A stretch of 64,000 bases of DNA from an uncultured Schlesneria sp. (GTDB lineage Bacteria > Planctomycetota > Planctomycetia > Planctomycetales > Planctomycetaceae). A program made the translations under genes and the position numbers. The stretch is taken from the NCBI GenBank assembly GCA_903899985.1, contig CAIULL010000121.1, positions 1-64,000 on the forward strand. The letters run 5' to 3'. Below are positions 35,970-45,900 of the stretch, one piece after another; position 1 is the stretch's first letter, and every line of letters begins with the position of its first letter. The notes under the pieces were generated by a model that saw only the letters and a program-made list of their open reading frames with translations, was not told where the DNA came from and did no database searches.

Positions 35970-37241
35970 ATGACACGAAACGTTTCCGCTGCGCTCGTTG
36001 TGGCGTTTGTCGCCACGATCATTTATAGCGCAACTGCGAATCGCCACTTGTTCGGACGTGACGATGGGGTACCGTCCGTGCCGAAGGCCGTTGAGCCGAA
36101 CCGAGATGCCTCAGGCGGCTTGAAGCAGTCCGAAAAGCAACTGGGCAGACGAGGGATCAGTCCGCTCTCGGAAACCGATGTCTTTACAAAGAAGTCGGAG
36201 GGGTATCCCGTCTTTCGTATCCCTGCGGTCATCGCCACCACCAAAGGGACTCTCCTCGCGTTTTGCGAAGGCCGGACGGGGGGCGACAGCGGTGATATTG
36301 ACCTCGTCTGCAAGCGTTCCACCGACGACGGCAAAACCTGGGGGGATCTTCAGGTGGTCTGGAACGATGGCAAAAACACCTGCGGTAATCCCGCGCCGGT
36401 CGTCGATCGTGAGACCGGAAAAGTCTGGCTCTTCATGACATGGAATCTCGGATCGGACGACGAAAAAGCCATCATGGAAGGTAAAAGCAAAGACGTGCGT
36501 CACGTTTATGTCACGTCATCCGTCGATGATGGTGTGACTTGGGCTGTACCCGAAAAACTTAGCGACGTGCGTCACGAGAAGTGGCGGTGGTATGCCACAG
36601 GTCCCGGCAATGGAATCCAGTTGATCGCTCGCAAACATCAAGGACGCCTGGTCATCCCGTGCAACCACTCCGATCATTCGGGCTCGGGACATCCCTATCG
36701 CAGCCACATCGTGTACTCCGACGATCACGGCACGACTTGGAAACTCGGAGGCATTGAGGAAGACCGGACCAACGAATCTGCCGTGGTCGAACTGGCCGAC
36801 GGACGAATACTTCACACAATGCGCTCTTACCACGGAAAGAACTGCCGCGCGATGGCGGTCAGTCACGATGGGGGTGAGTCCTGGGGGAAAGTCTATCTCG
36901 ACGAGGCGCTTGAGACTCCCGTATGTCAGGCAAGCGTGCTGCGATACTCGTGGCACGAGGAGAAGAATGCTGGCAGTAAAAGCCGCCTGCTTTTCTGCAG
37001 CCCCGCCGGGAAGACTCGCGACCACTTGACCATCTGGATCAGCCACGACGAAGGTCAGTCCTGGCCGCTTCGGAAAGAGATCTACCAGGGGGGCTCGGGT
37101 TACTCCTGTCTGGTTCTCCTTTCGAACCGTGACATCGGTGTCTTCTTCGAAAAGGACGGCTCAAAATCGTTGACGTTCACGACGGTTTCTCTCGCCTGGC
37201 TGGAGGGGAAGGTGGTGGAGTCCAAACCGAAAGCGCCTTAA
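35970..37241 (+). CDS. Exported sialidase-family (BNR repeat) protein
   Basis: The 423-residue product has a signal/anchor segment (AALVVAFVATIIYSATAN) and GGAGG seven bases before the ATG. It shows the bacterial sialidase layout: the FRIPA motif with its arginine (near residue 83), AFCEGRTGGDSGDIDL, and five Asp-boxes (TDDGKTW, VDDGVTW, DDHGTTW, HDGGESW, HDEGQSW). A late arginine and glutamate region (TNESAVVEL, LHTMRSYHG) completes the six-bladed propeller. Family 33 sialidases release terminal sialic acids from glycans; some planctomycete members may act on other sugars. Signal and context indicate periplasmic or surface action. It reads divergently from the ECF sigma gene, so sigma control is an inference. 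Confidence 0.9.
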   Translation: MTRNVSAALVVAFVATIIYSATANRHLFGRDDGVPSVPKAVEPNRDASGGLKQSEKQLGRRGISPLSETDVFTKKSEGYPVFRIPAVIATTKGTLLAFCEGRTGGDSGDIDLVCKRSTDDGKTWGDLQVVWNDGKNTCGNPAPVVDRETGKVWLFMTWNLGSDDEKAIMEGKSKDVRHVYVTSSVDDGVTWAVPEKLSDVRHEKWRWYATGPGNGIQLIARKHQGRLVIPCNHSDHSGSGHPYRSHIVYSDDHGTTWKLGGIEEDRTNESAVVELADGRILHTMRSYHGKNCRAMAVSHDGGESWGKVYLDEALETPVCQASVLRYSWHEEKNAGSKSRLLFCSPAGKTRDHLTIWISHDEGQSWPLRKEIYQGGSGYSCLVLLSNRDIGVFFEKDGSKSLTFTTVSLAWLEGKVVESKPKAP

Positions 37242-38027
37242 AAGATTACCGCAAACGGAAGACAGTATCGTGAAGGGATGTGACGGGTATGAGAGGAGAT
37301 TTCATTTCGGCTCAGAGGCATACTCGGCGGCTTGTCATGAGACAACGCGACTGAGTGATCTGGTGACCTCAAGTGGCTTCCATCCATACAACGTCGACCG
37401 TGAGCTTGGTGACTGTTCTTAGCCCACTTCACCCCCGCAACAACTTCGATTCGATAAAAATCTCGAAATAATCGTTGTAAACGGAGAATTTTACCAAATC
37501 GATCAGGCTTCACTTGCCGATGATTCTGGTGCCGAAACATGAGGCGTGAACCGCCGGAGCAATTCGGAGGTGACGTTCTGCTGTCGGCGAAAGTTGCAGT
37601 CTTAAGACTGGTTTCTGTTTCTTATTTCGGAATGTTAATCGATGCGGTATTTGCGAATTGACGCTCGATTTTGCCAATCTGGTCGTTCTGAGATGCGTTT
37701 CAAAACGCAATATCAAGCTTCTTTTTCTGATGACTCGATGTCACCAGGTGTCGCGGGGAGTTACGTCGCTGAGACAGTTTCAGGCGTATTCCAGTTGCGG
37801 AATGGTCAGTTTGGACAACGTCTTGTGGTTCAACAGATTCCGCTTGACGTAATTTTCGAACAGACCTACCATCCGACCCAGTTGGTGAGCACTAAGTTTC
37901 AAGGACGAAATATCACTCTTCAATGAGTGTCGCGATTTCGAGTTGTCTTTCTTGCATGGGTGCCAAAGAGAGACAGCAAGTTTTCCGATCAGGTGCCCGA
38001 AGTTCTTCCCCAAAGGAGCCACGGATT
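37242..38027. other. Intergenic stretch between sialidase and H1-like gene
   Basis: I see no convincing gene. A 94-codon plus-strand frame (37642-37926) lacks a ribosome site and recognisable motifs and is not called. No strong promoter or terminator stands out. Confidence 0.4.
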
Positions 38028-38159
38028 ATGGCCACGAAAAAAGCTGCCCCAGCCAAGACAACCGCTAAGGCCACCACCAAGGCTGCTAAGCCAGCCAAGT
38101 CGCCAAAGGCTAAGCCAGCGACCAAGTCGCCAAAGGCCAAGCCAGCTGCTAAGAAGTAA
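38028..38159 (+). CDS. Histone H1-like Lys/Ala/Pro-rich mini-protein
   Basis: The start at ATG 38028 follows AAGGAG by nine bases, which decides it against the longer upstream frame. The product is 43 residues, almost only Lys, Ala, Pro, Thr and Ser, with repeats of the type KPAKSPKAKPATKSPKAK. This is the composition of eukaryotic H1 tails and of bacterial H1-like proteins (HC1/HctB type), which bind and compact DNA without a fixed fold. A strong terminator hairpin follows 31 bases after the stop, so it is a single-gene transcript. The protein is very short for this class. DNA compaction is inferred from composition. Confidence 0.8.
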   Translation: MATKKAAPAKTTAKATTKAAKPAKSPKAKPATKSPKAKPAAKK

Positions 38160-38190
38160 GCAGCCTTTGCTTGACATGCTACAACAATCC

Positions 38191-38221
38191 CAACAGGCCG
38201 GAACATTGTTCCGGCCTGTTG
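38191..38221 (+). terminator. Terminator hairpin after the H1-like gene
   Basis: A perfect 14-base stem (38191-38204 with 38208-38221, CAACAGGCCGGAAC) with a three-base loop is followed by TGTTCTTT. The stem is very strong; the T-run is interrupted. It probably ends the mini-gene transcript and may stabilise it. Confidence 0.7.
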
Positions 38222-38435
38222 TGTTCTTTGGCAGCCGGACATCAATGTCTCGGCGGAAATTCCGGCAGGGTCTCCGCTTCAGATTGATTTTGATATCATC
38301 AGGTTCCAATCATCGCATCGCGGATTCAGATACTTCGGATGTTCGCAGTCTCAGGTTGATCATCTGTTCGGCAACATTTCGCTTAATTCTTTTGTCCCTG
38401 CGAAAGCAGGGCCAGCTTCGTTGGAGCTAAAAATT

Positions 38436-39671
38436 TTGAACAATTCTGGTAAGCCAGGTCTTGCCGATCGATTTGCCAGCGGCGCTCCCACCGTTGTCCC
38501 CTCTGATCCGAAATACGTGACAGAGATTGTGGCCTATGTTTTGAAATCTGGCTTCGAAGCGGGGGCGAGTGACATCCACTTCGCCGTCGACGCTGCCGAA
38601 ATGAAGGTTTTGTGGCGAATCGACGGGGTGTTGCAATCGGTTGCCGCATATCCACGGGCAATTGCACCGAACATTATTGCGCGGCTGAAAGTCCTGGCCG
38701 AATTGCTGACCTATCGGACCGATGTCCCTCAAGAGGGAAGGCTCCGTGAATCCTCGGCGGAAGTGGAGATGCGGCTTAGTACCTTTCCCACTCTCTACGG
38801 GGAAAAGGGTGTTGTGCGGTTGTTTGCCACTTCAGAGCAATTTCGCTGGCCCGCAGACTTGGGGTTATCAGACGATTTGTTACCTGAACTGCTGGGCTTG
38901 CTGCACGAGACAGGCGGGGCGATCCTGATTACGGGACCTGCTGGAAGCGGAAAGACCACCACGGCGTATGCCTGCCTGCGTGAACTTCAGCGTGATTCGG
39001 GAGTGGGAAAAAGCCTTGTCACGTTGGAAGACCCGATCGAATCCGTTTTGCCGGGGGTTTCGCAATCACCGGTTAATCGAACCGCTGGTTTCGACTATGC
39101 CACAGGATTGCGATCGTTGATGCGCCAGGACCCCGATGTGATTCTTGTTGGTGAGATCCGGGACCGAGAAACCGCTGAAACCGTGTTTCAAGCCTGTCTG
39201 ACCGGACATCTTGTGCTGTCGACGTTTCATGCGGGAAGTTCTGCAGAAGCGATCAGCCGTCTGGGGGACATGGGGATCGAGCCCTATTTGATTCGGACGG
39301 GACTGCGAGCGATCATTTGTCAGCGATTGTTCCGCCGCTTGTGCGACTGTGCTGTTTGGACAGAGGACGAGACGTCCAAATATGGATTTGCAATATCACG
39401 AGCACGCGTTCCCGTGGGATGTGAGCGGTGTTCAGGAACCGGCTATCGGGGCAGAGTCTTACTCGCGGAATTATTACGTCCAGATTCAAAAGACGTCGGC
39501 CGGGCGATCATCGAGCGAGACGATGCTGCGGAAATTGAAACGATCGCACGCAAAAGTGGGTTTCTGAGTCTCGGTCAACGAGCGATCGCTGCGATGATCG
39601 AGGGTCGAACAAGTCCGGTGGAAATTCGGCGAGTGATTGGCTTTCGATCGGACAATTCTGGTATCGGGTGA
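38436..39671 (+). CDS. Type II/IV secretion GspE/PilB-type ATPase, short form
   Basis: The start is placed at TTG 38436, nine bases after a GGAG; a TTG at 38421 overlaps that ribosome site. The 411-residue product covers the N2 and ATPase domains: ASDIHFAVDAAEMKVLWRIDG, Walker A GPAGSGKT (about 167-174), VTLEDPIE Asp box, Walker B with RQDPDVILVGEIRD, the TGHLVLSTFHAG His box, and Cys pairs (CDC and CERC) of a zinc module. It lacks the N-terminal GspE/MshEN domain of pilus or secretion motors. These ATPases drive pseudopilus or pilus assembly from the inner membrane. No other secretion gene is adjacent, so the partner platform is elsewhere or the protein has been repurposed. Confidence 0.92.
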   Translation: MNNSGKPGLADRFASGAPTVVPSDPKYVTEIVAYVLKSGFEAGASDIHFAVDAAEMKVLWRIDGVLQSVAAYPRAIAPNIIARLKVLAELLTYRTDVPQEGRLRESSAEVEMRLSTFPTLYGEKGVVRLFATSEQFRWPADLGLSDDLLPELLGLLHETGGAILITGPAGSGKTTTAYACLRELQRDSGVGKSLVTLEDPIESVLPGVSQSPVNRTAGFDYATGLRSLMRQDPDVILVGEIRDRETAETVFQACLTGHLVLSTFHAGSSAEAISRLGDMGIEPYLIRTGLRAIICQRLFRRLCDCAVWTEDETSKYGFAISRARVPVGCERCSGTGYRGRVLLAELLRPDSKDVGRAIIERDDAAEIETIARKSGFLSLGQRAIAAMIEGRTSPVEIRRVIGFRSDNSGIG

Positions 39672-39699
39672 GTCCTTATCAAACGCACATTAAGGGGCT

Positions 39700-39791
39700 G
39701 TGCCACTGCTCAGGAGTCTTCAGAGAAGCCGTGCCTTCTCTTTTTTCTGTCGAAGAGCACTGCTTGACCGAAGACGGGCAAGCAGTGGCAC
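39700..39791. repeat. Complete composite GTGCCACTGCTT element, copy 3
   Basis: The left half is 39700-39738 (GTGCCACTGCTCAG ... GTGCCTTC) and the right half 39752-39791 (GAAGAGCACTGCTTGACC ... GGGCAAGCAGTGGCAC). It is 92 bases long, with the same architecture as the copies at 26446 and 26564. It lies between the stops of two convergent genes, 28 bases after one and 31 before the other. Confidence 0.85.
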
Positions 39792-39822
39792 ATTCAGTCC
39801 GCAGCTTGTGTAAAGCACGAGA

Positions 39823-40950
39823 TTATTCCCAGGCTGCCGCGACGGCGTTTGAGAGTCTTGCCAGATACTTACCTGATGGCTCTTGAGGCAGGGTTGTCAG
39901 GATCAACGCGAAAACGCCTGCATCCGGATCGATCCAAAGCACGGTTCCTGTTGCGCCCCAGTGACCGTACGTGCGGGGACCAAGCAGGTCACCGAAGTTG
40001 GCACTATGTGCGGGCCAGTTCAATCGCCAACCGAGACCCCAGGGGCGACATCGCCTTTCTTCGTCAGGAACGTCACGCATGTACTCAAGCTGGTTTCGAG
40101 TGGCTGCATCGATTGCTGCGGGTGACAATAGCCGGCTTGCGTCGAGAGTTGTTCCCCTGCGCAGCATGAACTGAGCGTACCTCGCCAGGTCCTTTCCTGT
40201 GGTCAACAGACCGCCCCAAGGGGCACCGAGTTGTCGCCAGTAACGACTGTTCCAATTCCAATCAGTGCCACTCGCATGCGCTTCCGGAACAATCGCGTGG
40301 GGAATCCGCGACGCACGAGGTGTCGGGCCGACGAACCAATCGTCGGTTGCGCCCAAGGACGTGTCATTCATGCCGAGCGGCTGAAAGAATTCGTCATGAA
40401 GATATTGAGCGCAGGTTTTGCCCGTCACCAGTGCAATGATTTCTCCTAGAACGGCAAAACCCATACTCTGGTATTGAACACTTCGGCCGGGCGGAAAGGC
40501 CAGTGCTTCCTGGCAAGTCCGTTCGACGAACCGGCCAAGTGTTGCGTGGGATTGTCTCAGTTCAAGATTGTCGCTCAGCATGTCAGGCAGCCCGGACGTA
40601 TGCGTCAGCAAATGCCTGATTTCGATCCCATATTTCCCTTCGCGACCGAAAGCGGGAATGAAATCGACAACTCGATCCGCCAGTGTGAGATGACCTTTCT
40701 CGATCAGTTTCAATGCGGCCATCGCGACGATCGGCTTCGTAATAGAGGCGATCAAAAAAATGGCATCTTCACTCAATGGTGCGGGTTGATCAGCGAGCTG
40801 TCGACCGACATGCAACTGCGCTGAGATCGTCTGGGCTGTTCCCGTCACGATCGCCACACAGGGAAGGATGTTCGATTCACACCAGCCTGTGGCAACTTCG
40901 ACAACATTCTGCCACCGCTGATGATGAAGGGTTCGAGTTGCCTTGGTCAT
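39823..40950 (-). CDS. Serine hydrolase of the beta-lactamase (class C)/penicillin-binding fold
   Basis: The 375-residue product has the SxxK motif SITK at 69-72 (FLIASITKPIVAMAALKL), a Y-x-S at 160-162 (VQYQSMGF) in place of YxN, and HTSGLPD. The C-terminal ATGTVLWIDP is consistent with the third active-site strand. Such proteins include esterases, D-aminopeptidases and beta-lactamases; the exact activity cannot be told. No signal peptide is evident, so it is probably cytoplasmic. Its start lies 102 bases from the start of a divergent metallopeptidase-like gene, so the two may share a promoter region. Confidence 0.9.
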   Translation of the reverse strand: MTKATRTLHHQRWQNVVEVATGWCESNILPCVAIVTGTAQTISAQLHVGRQLADQPAPLSEDAIFLIASITKPIVAMAALKLIEKGHLTLADRVVDFIPAFGREGKYGIEIRHLLTHTSGLPDMLSDNLELRQSHATLGRFVERTCQEALAFPPGRSVQYQSMGFAVLGEIIALVTGKTCAQYLHDEFFQPLGMNDTSLGATDDWFVGPTPRASRIPHAIVPEAHASGTDWNWNSRYWRQLGAPWGGLLTTGKDLARYAQFMLRRGTTLDASRLLSPAAIDAATRNQLEYMRDVPDEERRCRPWGLGWRLNWPAHSANFGDLLGPRTYGHWGATGTVLWIDPDAGVFALILTTLPQEPSGKYLARLSNAVAAAWE

Positions 40951-41052
40951 GTCTGGTCCCGTATGGAATTGTTGGCCGCGCCTCCATGCTCGCTACGAAT
41001 GTTTGTAACATATGGCGAGTTTGTTCCGTTCAGCAACTCACGGATTTTCCGC

Positions 41053-42804
41053 ATGCGCTTTTATCTGCTTTCCTCGTCCCTGGTTTTTCTGCTGATTCCT
41101 GCGATCGCACGGTCGCAATCGCCGACCGAAAGCTTGCACAAGCTGTTTGAAACAGAATGGCAAGCTCAGCTGAAAGAATATCCGACAATGGCATCGTACC
41201 TGGGGGATCAGAGGTACAATGACCGTTGGACAGATCTGAGTTTGCAGGCGATCTCACGTCGAAACGAACACCAGCGAGTATTGCTCGGTCAGTTGTCCGA
41301 GATCGATTCGACGAAGCTTTCGCTGGCCGATCAGCTGAATCTGGATCTGTTCCGTCGGCAGCTGGAAGTGGATCTTGAAGAGTTCCTGTTCCAGTGGCAT
41401 CTGGTCCCGCTGAATCAACGTGAGGGGATTCAGGATGAGAATTCACTCGCCGACGCCATCGCGTTTCATTCCGTCAAAGACTATGAAGACTGGCTCACGC
41501 GATTAAAAGCATTTCCTGTTTACATGGACCAGACGATCGCTTTGATGCGAGCGGGTGTCGAAGCAAAGATGGTCCAGCCACAGATTGTCATGAAGCGAGT
41601 TCCGGCTCAGATCAAGCGTCAGATCGTCGAGGAACCGAGCACAAGCCTGTTTTACAAGCCATTCAAGTCATTTCCACAAGAGATTGAGCCGGCAGACCGA
41701 GACCGATTGCAGCGTGAGGCCCAGGCCGCGATTCGCGAGAAGATCGTCCCCGCTTACCGGAAGTTTTTAGGATTCTTCGAACGCGAATATTTTCCTGCAT
41801 GTCTCAAGGACGTTGGAGCCTCGCGATTGCCGCGCGGTCAAGACTTTTACTCATTCCTCGCTCGAAAACATACGACCACAAAACTTTCGCCGCATGAGAT
41901 CCATGAAATTGGGCTGTCTGAAGTAAAACGCATTCGGAATGAAATGGAACAAATCAAACAGCAAGTTGGTTTCACCGGTTCACTCACCGAATTTTTCGAA
42001 CACTTACGGACGGCACCTCAGTTTTATTTCACTGATCCAGGCGATCTGATGAATGCTTACGTTGCGTTCGGCAAACGGGCTGATCCGGAATTGCCCAAGA
42101 TTTTTAAGAAATTGCCCCGTATTCGTTATGGGATTGAAGCGATTCCAGCTCACATGGCGCCTGACACGACCACGGCGTATTATCGACCGCCGTCTGCCGA
42201 TGGATCGCGTCCAGGCACGTATTTCGTCAATCTCTATCGACCGGAAACGCGACCCAAATATGAAATCGCGGCCTTGTCGCTTCACGAAGCGATGCCAGGT
42301 CATCACCTGCAAATTGCTTTGGCGACAGAGCTGAATGAGTTCCCGGAGTTTCGGAAACACACTCATTTCACAGCATTTATCGAAGGTTGGGGACTTTATA
42401 GTGAAAGTCTTGGCCATGAAATGGGGCTATACGACGACCCCTATTCGAAGTTTGGCCAGCTTACTTATGAAATGTGGCGGGCGGTTCGCCTGGTCGTTGA
42501 CACGGGGATGCATTCAAAAGAATGGTCGCGCGTACAAGCGATTGATTATTTCAAAGCAAATGCGGCGAAGAGTGAACTTGATATCACAAACGAAATTGAC
42601 CGATATATCGCCTGGCCGGGACAGGCATTGGCCTACAAAATCGGCGAACTGAAAATCAAAGAACTTCGTCAACGGGCTGAAAAGAAACTCGGAGCAAAAT
42701 TTGACCTGCGTGATTTTCACGATGTCGTGCTTCGAAACGGTGCCGTACCGCTGGATGTCCTTGAGCGATTAGTGGATGACTGGCTGAAGCGAGATGGAAA
42801 CTGA
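41053..42804 (+). CDS. DUF885 family exported metallopeptidase-like protein
   Basis: The start is placed at ATG 41053 (MRFYLLSSSLVFLLIPAIARSQS), because a signal peptide begins there; the open frame extends upstream into the divergent gene. The 583-residue product has the DUF885 layout with a gluzincin-like LHEAMPGHHLQ motif near residue 411 and a downstream glutamate in FIEGWGLYSE. These are the likely zinc ligands and catalytic residue. The C-terminal IDRYIAWPGQALAYKIGELKI is typical of the family. Members are thought to be periplasmic or secreted peptidases acting on unknown substrates. It reads divergently from the serine hydrolase gene. Confidence 0.9.
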   Translation: MRFYLLSSSLVFLLIPAIARSQSPTESLHKLFETEWQAQLKEYPTMASYLGDQRYNDRWTDLSLQAISRRNEHQRVLLGQLSEIDSTKLSLADQLNLDLFRRQLEVDLEEFLFQWHLVPLNQREGIQDENSLADAIAFHSVKDYEDWLTRLKAFPVYMDQTIALMRAGVEAKMVQPQIVMKRVPAQIKRQIVEEPSTSLFYKPFKSFPQEIEPADRDRLQREAQAAIREKIVPAYRKFLGFFEREYFPACLKDVGASRLPRGQDFYSFLARKHTTTKLSPHEIHEIGLSEVKRIRNEMEQIKQQVGFTGSLTEFFEHLRTAPQFYFTDPGDLMNAYVAFGKRADPELPKIFKKLPRIRYGIEAIPAHMAPDTTTAYYRPPSADGSRPGTYFVNLYRPETRPKYEIAALSLHEAMPGHHLQIALATELNEFPEFRKHTHFTAFIEGWGLYSESLGHEMGLYDDPYSKFGQLTYEMWRAVRLVVDTGMHSKEWSRVQAIDYFKANAAKSELDITNEIDRYIAWPGQALAYKIGELKIKELRQRAEKKLGAKFDLRDFHDVVLRNGAVPLDVLERLVDDWLKRDGN

Positions 42805-42852
42805 CCGCGAGCTTCGTCCGATTTTTTGAATTCATCATGGCTGTAACGCAGC

Positions 42853-42929
42853 GTCGGACTGCTTCGGAGACGCCTACTTCTGTGCCCAGATAAAAGCCCA
42901 CCCTGGCCGAAGACGGGCAGGCTGGGGCA
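42853..42929. repeat. C-rich variant of the composite palindrome
   Basis: The segment has the same layout as the GTGCCACTGCTT elements, with a left half containing GACTGCTTCGGAGACGCC. The right half hairpin (42896-42929) reads GCCCACCCTGGCC ... GGGCAGGCTGGGGCA around the same GAAGAC centre. It lies between convergent genes. I take it as a diverged relative. Confidence 0.5.
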
Positions 42930-42942
42930 TAAGAATTCAGGA

Positions 42943-45900
42943 CTAAAAGCCGACGTTCTTTTTCCCGCCGACGGTCGGGGACGCAGATGGTCTCGTTGGT
43001 TGGCCGTTTGCCGGCTGTTTGTCGCTGGAAGCCCTTTTGGCAACGATGGATTCTTCGACCGAGCGTATGTCAGCTCCGATCGGACGCCCCCCTTCGGCCC
43101 AGGTTGCGCTGGGTGAATGAAGGTCAAGAAGAAAGGAATAGGGCTTCAATAGAGTCCATTTATTCGGCAAGGCTTTACTGAGCAGCACACCTTTAGAACC
43201 TGTCAGTAGCCTGACGTCATTTGGTTCGCCCCAGGTGTTTGACCAACCTGCTGCCGTTGTGACAGGCTCTTTACCGGATTGAACCACGAACGATTTCAGC
43301 TCTTTAGAAAATCCATTTGATGTTCCCCACCATGCGACCTGCGTTTGCTCAAGGACAGGGCCGGCGCATTCAATGATTGTGGATTCGGATGCCTCGCCGG
43401 GTTTGAATTCGAGAGGAGCCACCATTGCGCACGAGTCCGCAAAAATCCGCATGGGGGTTGTGATGGGATCGCTGCCCGGTGACGCTTCGATGCGAATCGC
43501 GGCTTTCGTTGTGGAAAACGTTGTATGTTCCAGGTCGACAACCGGTAAAAGGATTGTTCCGGTCCGAATTGGTTGAAGATCAATCCCATAACCGCGGATC
43601 GCCACAATGCTATTACGTATAAAGAGGCGTCCCGTTGCCGACTGCAAACGAATTCCCACGCCGGTACTCATTAACAACGAATCGTTGACCGACAAAAAAT
43701 TTGGTTCAACGCCCGTGACTGGTGTGTTTACATTGGTCGTGGACCATTCGATCAGTCCCAGATGTTGATCCAGATCCTGCAGTGCGGGACCACTCAGCTG
43801 GCATCCACGCAAGATCACATTCGCGTTTCTCGCATAAATCAGCCACGGGGTTGCAGCGCCACCTTTCGGGGTTTGAGGTGCTTCAAGGAAGGCCGATTGC
43901 AGTTCAAGAGTTCCTTTCTCAATCGTAAATAACCCGGCATTTTCTGTTCTTGATTTTGCATCTGGAACTTTGGGCAGAATCTTCAGTGGCTGTCCATCTG
44001 CCTGTCTGAAGACGACTTTCAGTGATTTGCCGATAATTCTCGCAGGCTGCATCGTATGCACACCAGCGCCGATCGCTTCAAACACGGTGTCGTTTTGCCA
44101 ATCGTTCTTGTTGAGGATGACCCCGAGATCCTCTTTCAGCAGATTGACTTTTCTCGTTGGTGGATTGTCTGCTGGTTTCAAGACGGCTGTGGGAAGCTTC
44201 GGTCGAAGGCCCAGTGCGGTAATTCGCGGCTGAGAAATAATGCCAGGAACGGTCAGTTGACTGGTCATGCATCCGGGCATGTGACCCTTGGAAGTCTTCA
44301 TTTCTCGAAAGGTGAGTTTTGCCGTGTCGAAGTCTTGTGGTTGAACGGAACTGACATCGGAAATGACCGATTCCTGCCAGGTAAATTTTTGAAATTGGGC
44401 TGGTTCGTAGTTATGCCAAACGCGTTGCCACTGTTCCTGCGTGCGAACTTCGTATGAGGATTTGACCAGGTCCAGAAGTCGTTCAAATCCGATGTAGAGC
44501 GAAGATTTTGATGACCAGTTTAAATTGGTCAGCCATCCCGCTGTTGTGGATGTGACAATCGGCCAATGAACAGCTGACACAATCACAGCACTGTTGCCGG
44601 TCCCTTCGGCTGTGCAAATCGAATCCTGAAGAAAAATTGATGTCGAAGGGGGCTTTAACGTGTTCTCCGCTGAAAGCTCAAAAACCTGCTTTCGACCGCA
44701 CAGAGTCGATCTGATGACCCGAATCGCTCGCCGAGGCTTGGAGTCGACCATCTCGGCAAGACCGGCAAGTAGCTTGCCTGCGACGCTGATCGCAGGAGCT
44801 GTCCCTGTGACGAACAGCGAATCCTGAACAACGACGTCTGCCATCGTTCGATTGATTTGTAGTCCGGTTAAACCGTTTCCCCGTATGGTGACATGGTCCA
44901 TAAGCAAATGGGGTTCAATCACAGGAATATTCTGTGAATCTTGTTTGCTGGTAAATTCGATCGCGATGGCATCGGTGACGTCGTTTCCATTTGCCGTAAA
45001 TGAACACCTTCTCACGAACAACTGACCATCCGCTACAGAAATGATCTTTGTTTGCGTTGAGTCATTCGATGTCGAGCGATCGAGAGCAAAATGAAGACCA
45101 CGTAACTCCAGCATTCCATTATTGACCGCGAATCCCTGCAAGGAGCCTGCTTCACCAGATCGGACAATGACAAGCGGTTGATCCTGAGGCGTTGCCCCGG
45201 TCACAACAATTTTTTTGGCATTTGAGATCTCAACTCGACTCAGAACAAACGGTCCGTTGCCGATTAACCTGACGATTCCACCGGCACGTTCGGTGGCAAG
45301 CAGGGCCTCATCCAAAGTTGTGAAATGAGTTGCAGAAGGAACGCCAGGACCAGCTGTGAAGACAGGCAGATCAGCCGGATCAGTTGACGCAGAAGTGGCC
45401 CAACCAGGCAACGGTTGTTTTGTGATATCGTATTCGCTGGTGCCGACTCGATCCGTAACCGATGGTCCTTGTTTCGCGGGTTCAACGACGGTCACCGAAA
45501 CAGCGGCGTCTGCGTCTTTATCTTTATTATCCGGTGGCTTGATCACCGGCGGTGTGACGACCACGGGTTCTTGCGACGGCACGGTTTGGTGGGCGAACGG
45601 ATTATTGGCGGTTTCAACCTGGCCACTCCATTGAACAATCAGCCATCCGAGTCCTGCGATGGCCCCGAGGACTCCTGCTGCGATTCCAATAAACTTCAGT
45701 GGTTCAAGATTGAATCTGATCCGATTGTCATTCGAAGAGTCGACCGGCTCTCGCTTGGGGGGAAGAGGTTTAGGAGCATGTTTCGCGGCGTTGCTTTCAC
45801 GTCCTTCAGCGCTTGATCCCCCTTTTACGGATTTTGATCTCGGAGCAGTCTCTTCTTCGGGGACGCTCGAGCTACGTTTGCGTTTTGCAGGCGACGGTTC

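Noticed and set aside
37642-37926. 94-codon plus-strand frame before the H1-like gene
   Set aside because: No ribosome site, no recognisable motif, and no neighbour linkage; open frames of this length arise by chance at this base composition.
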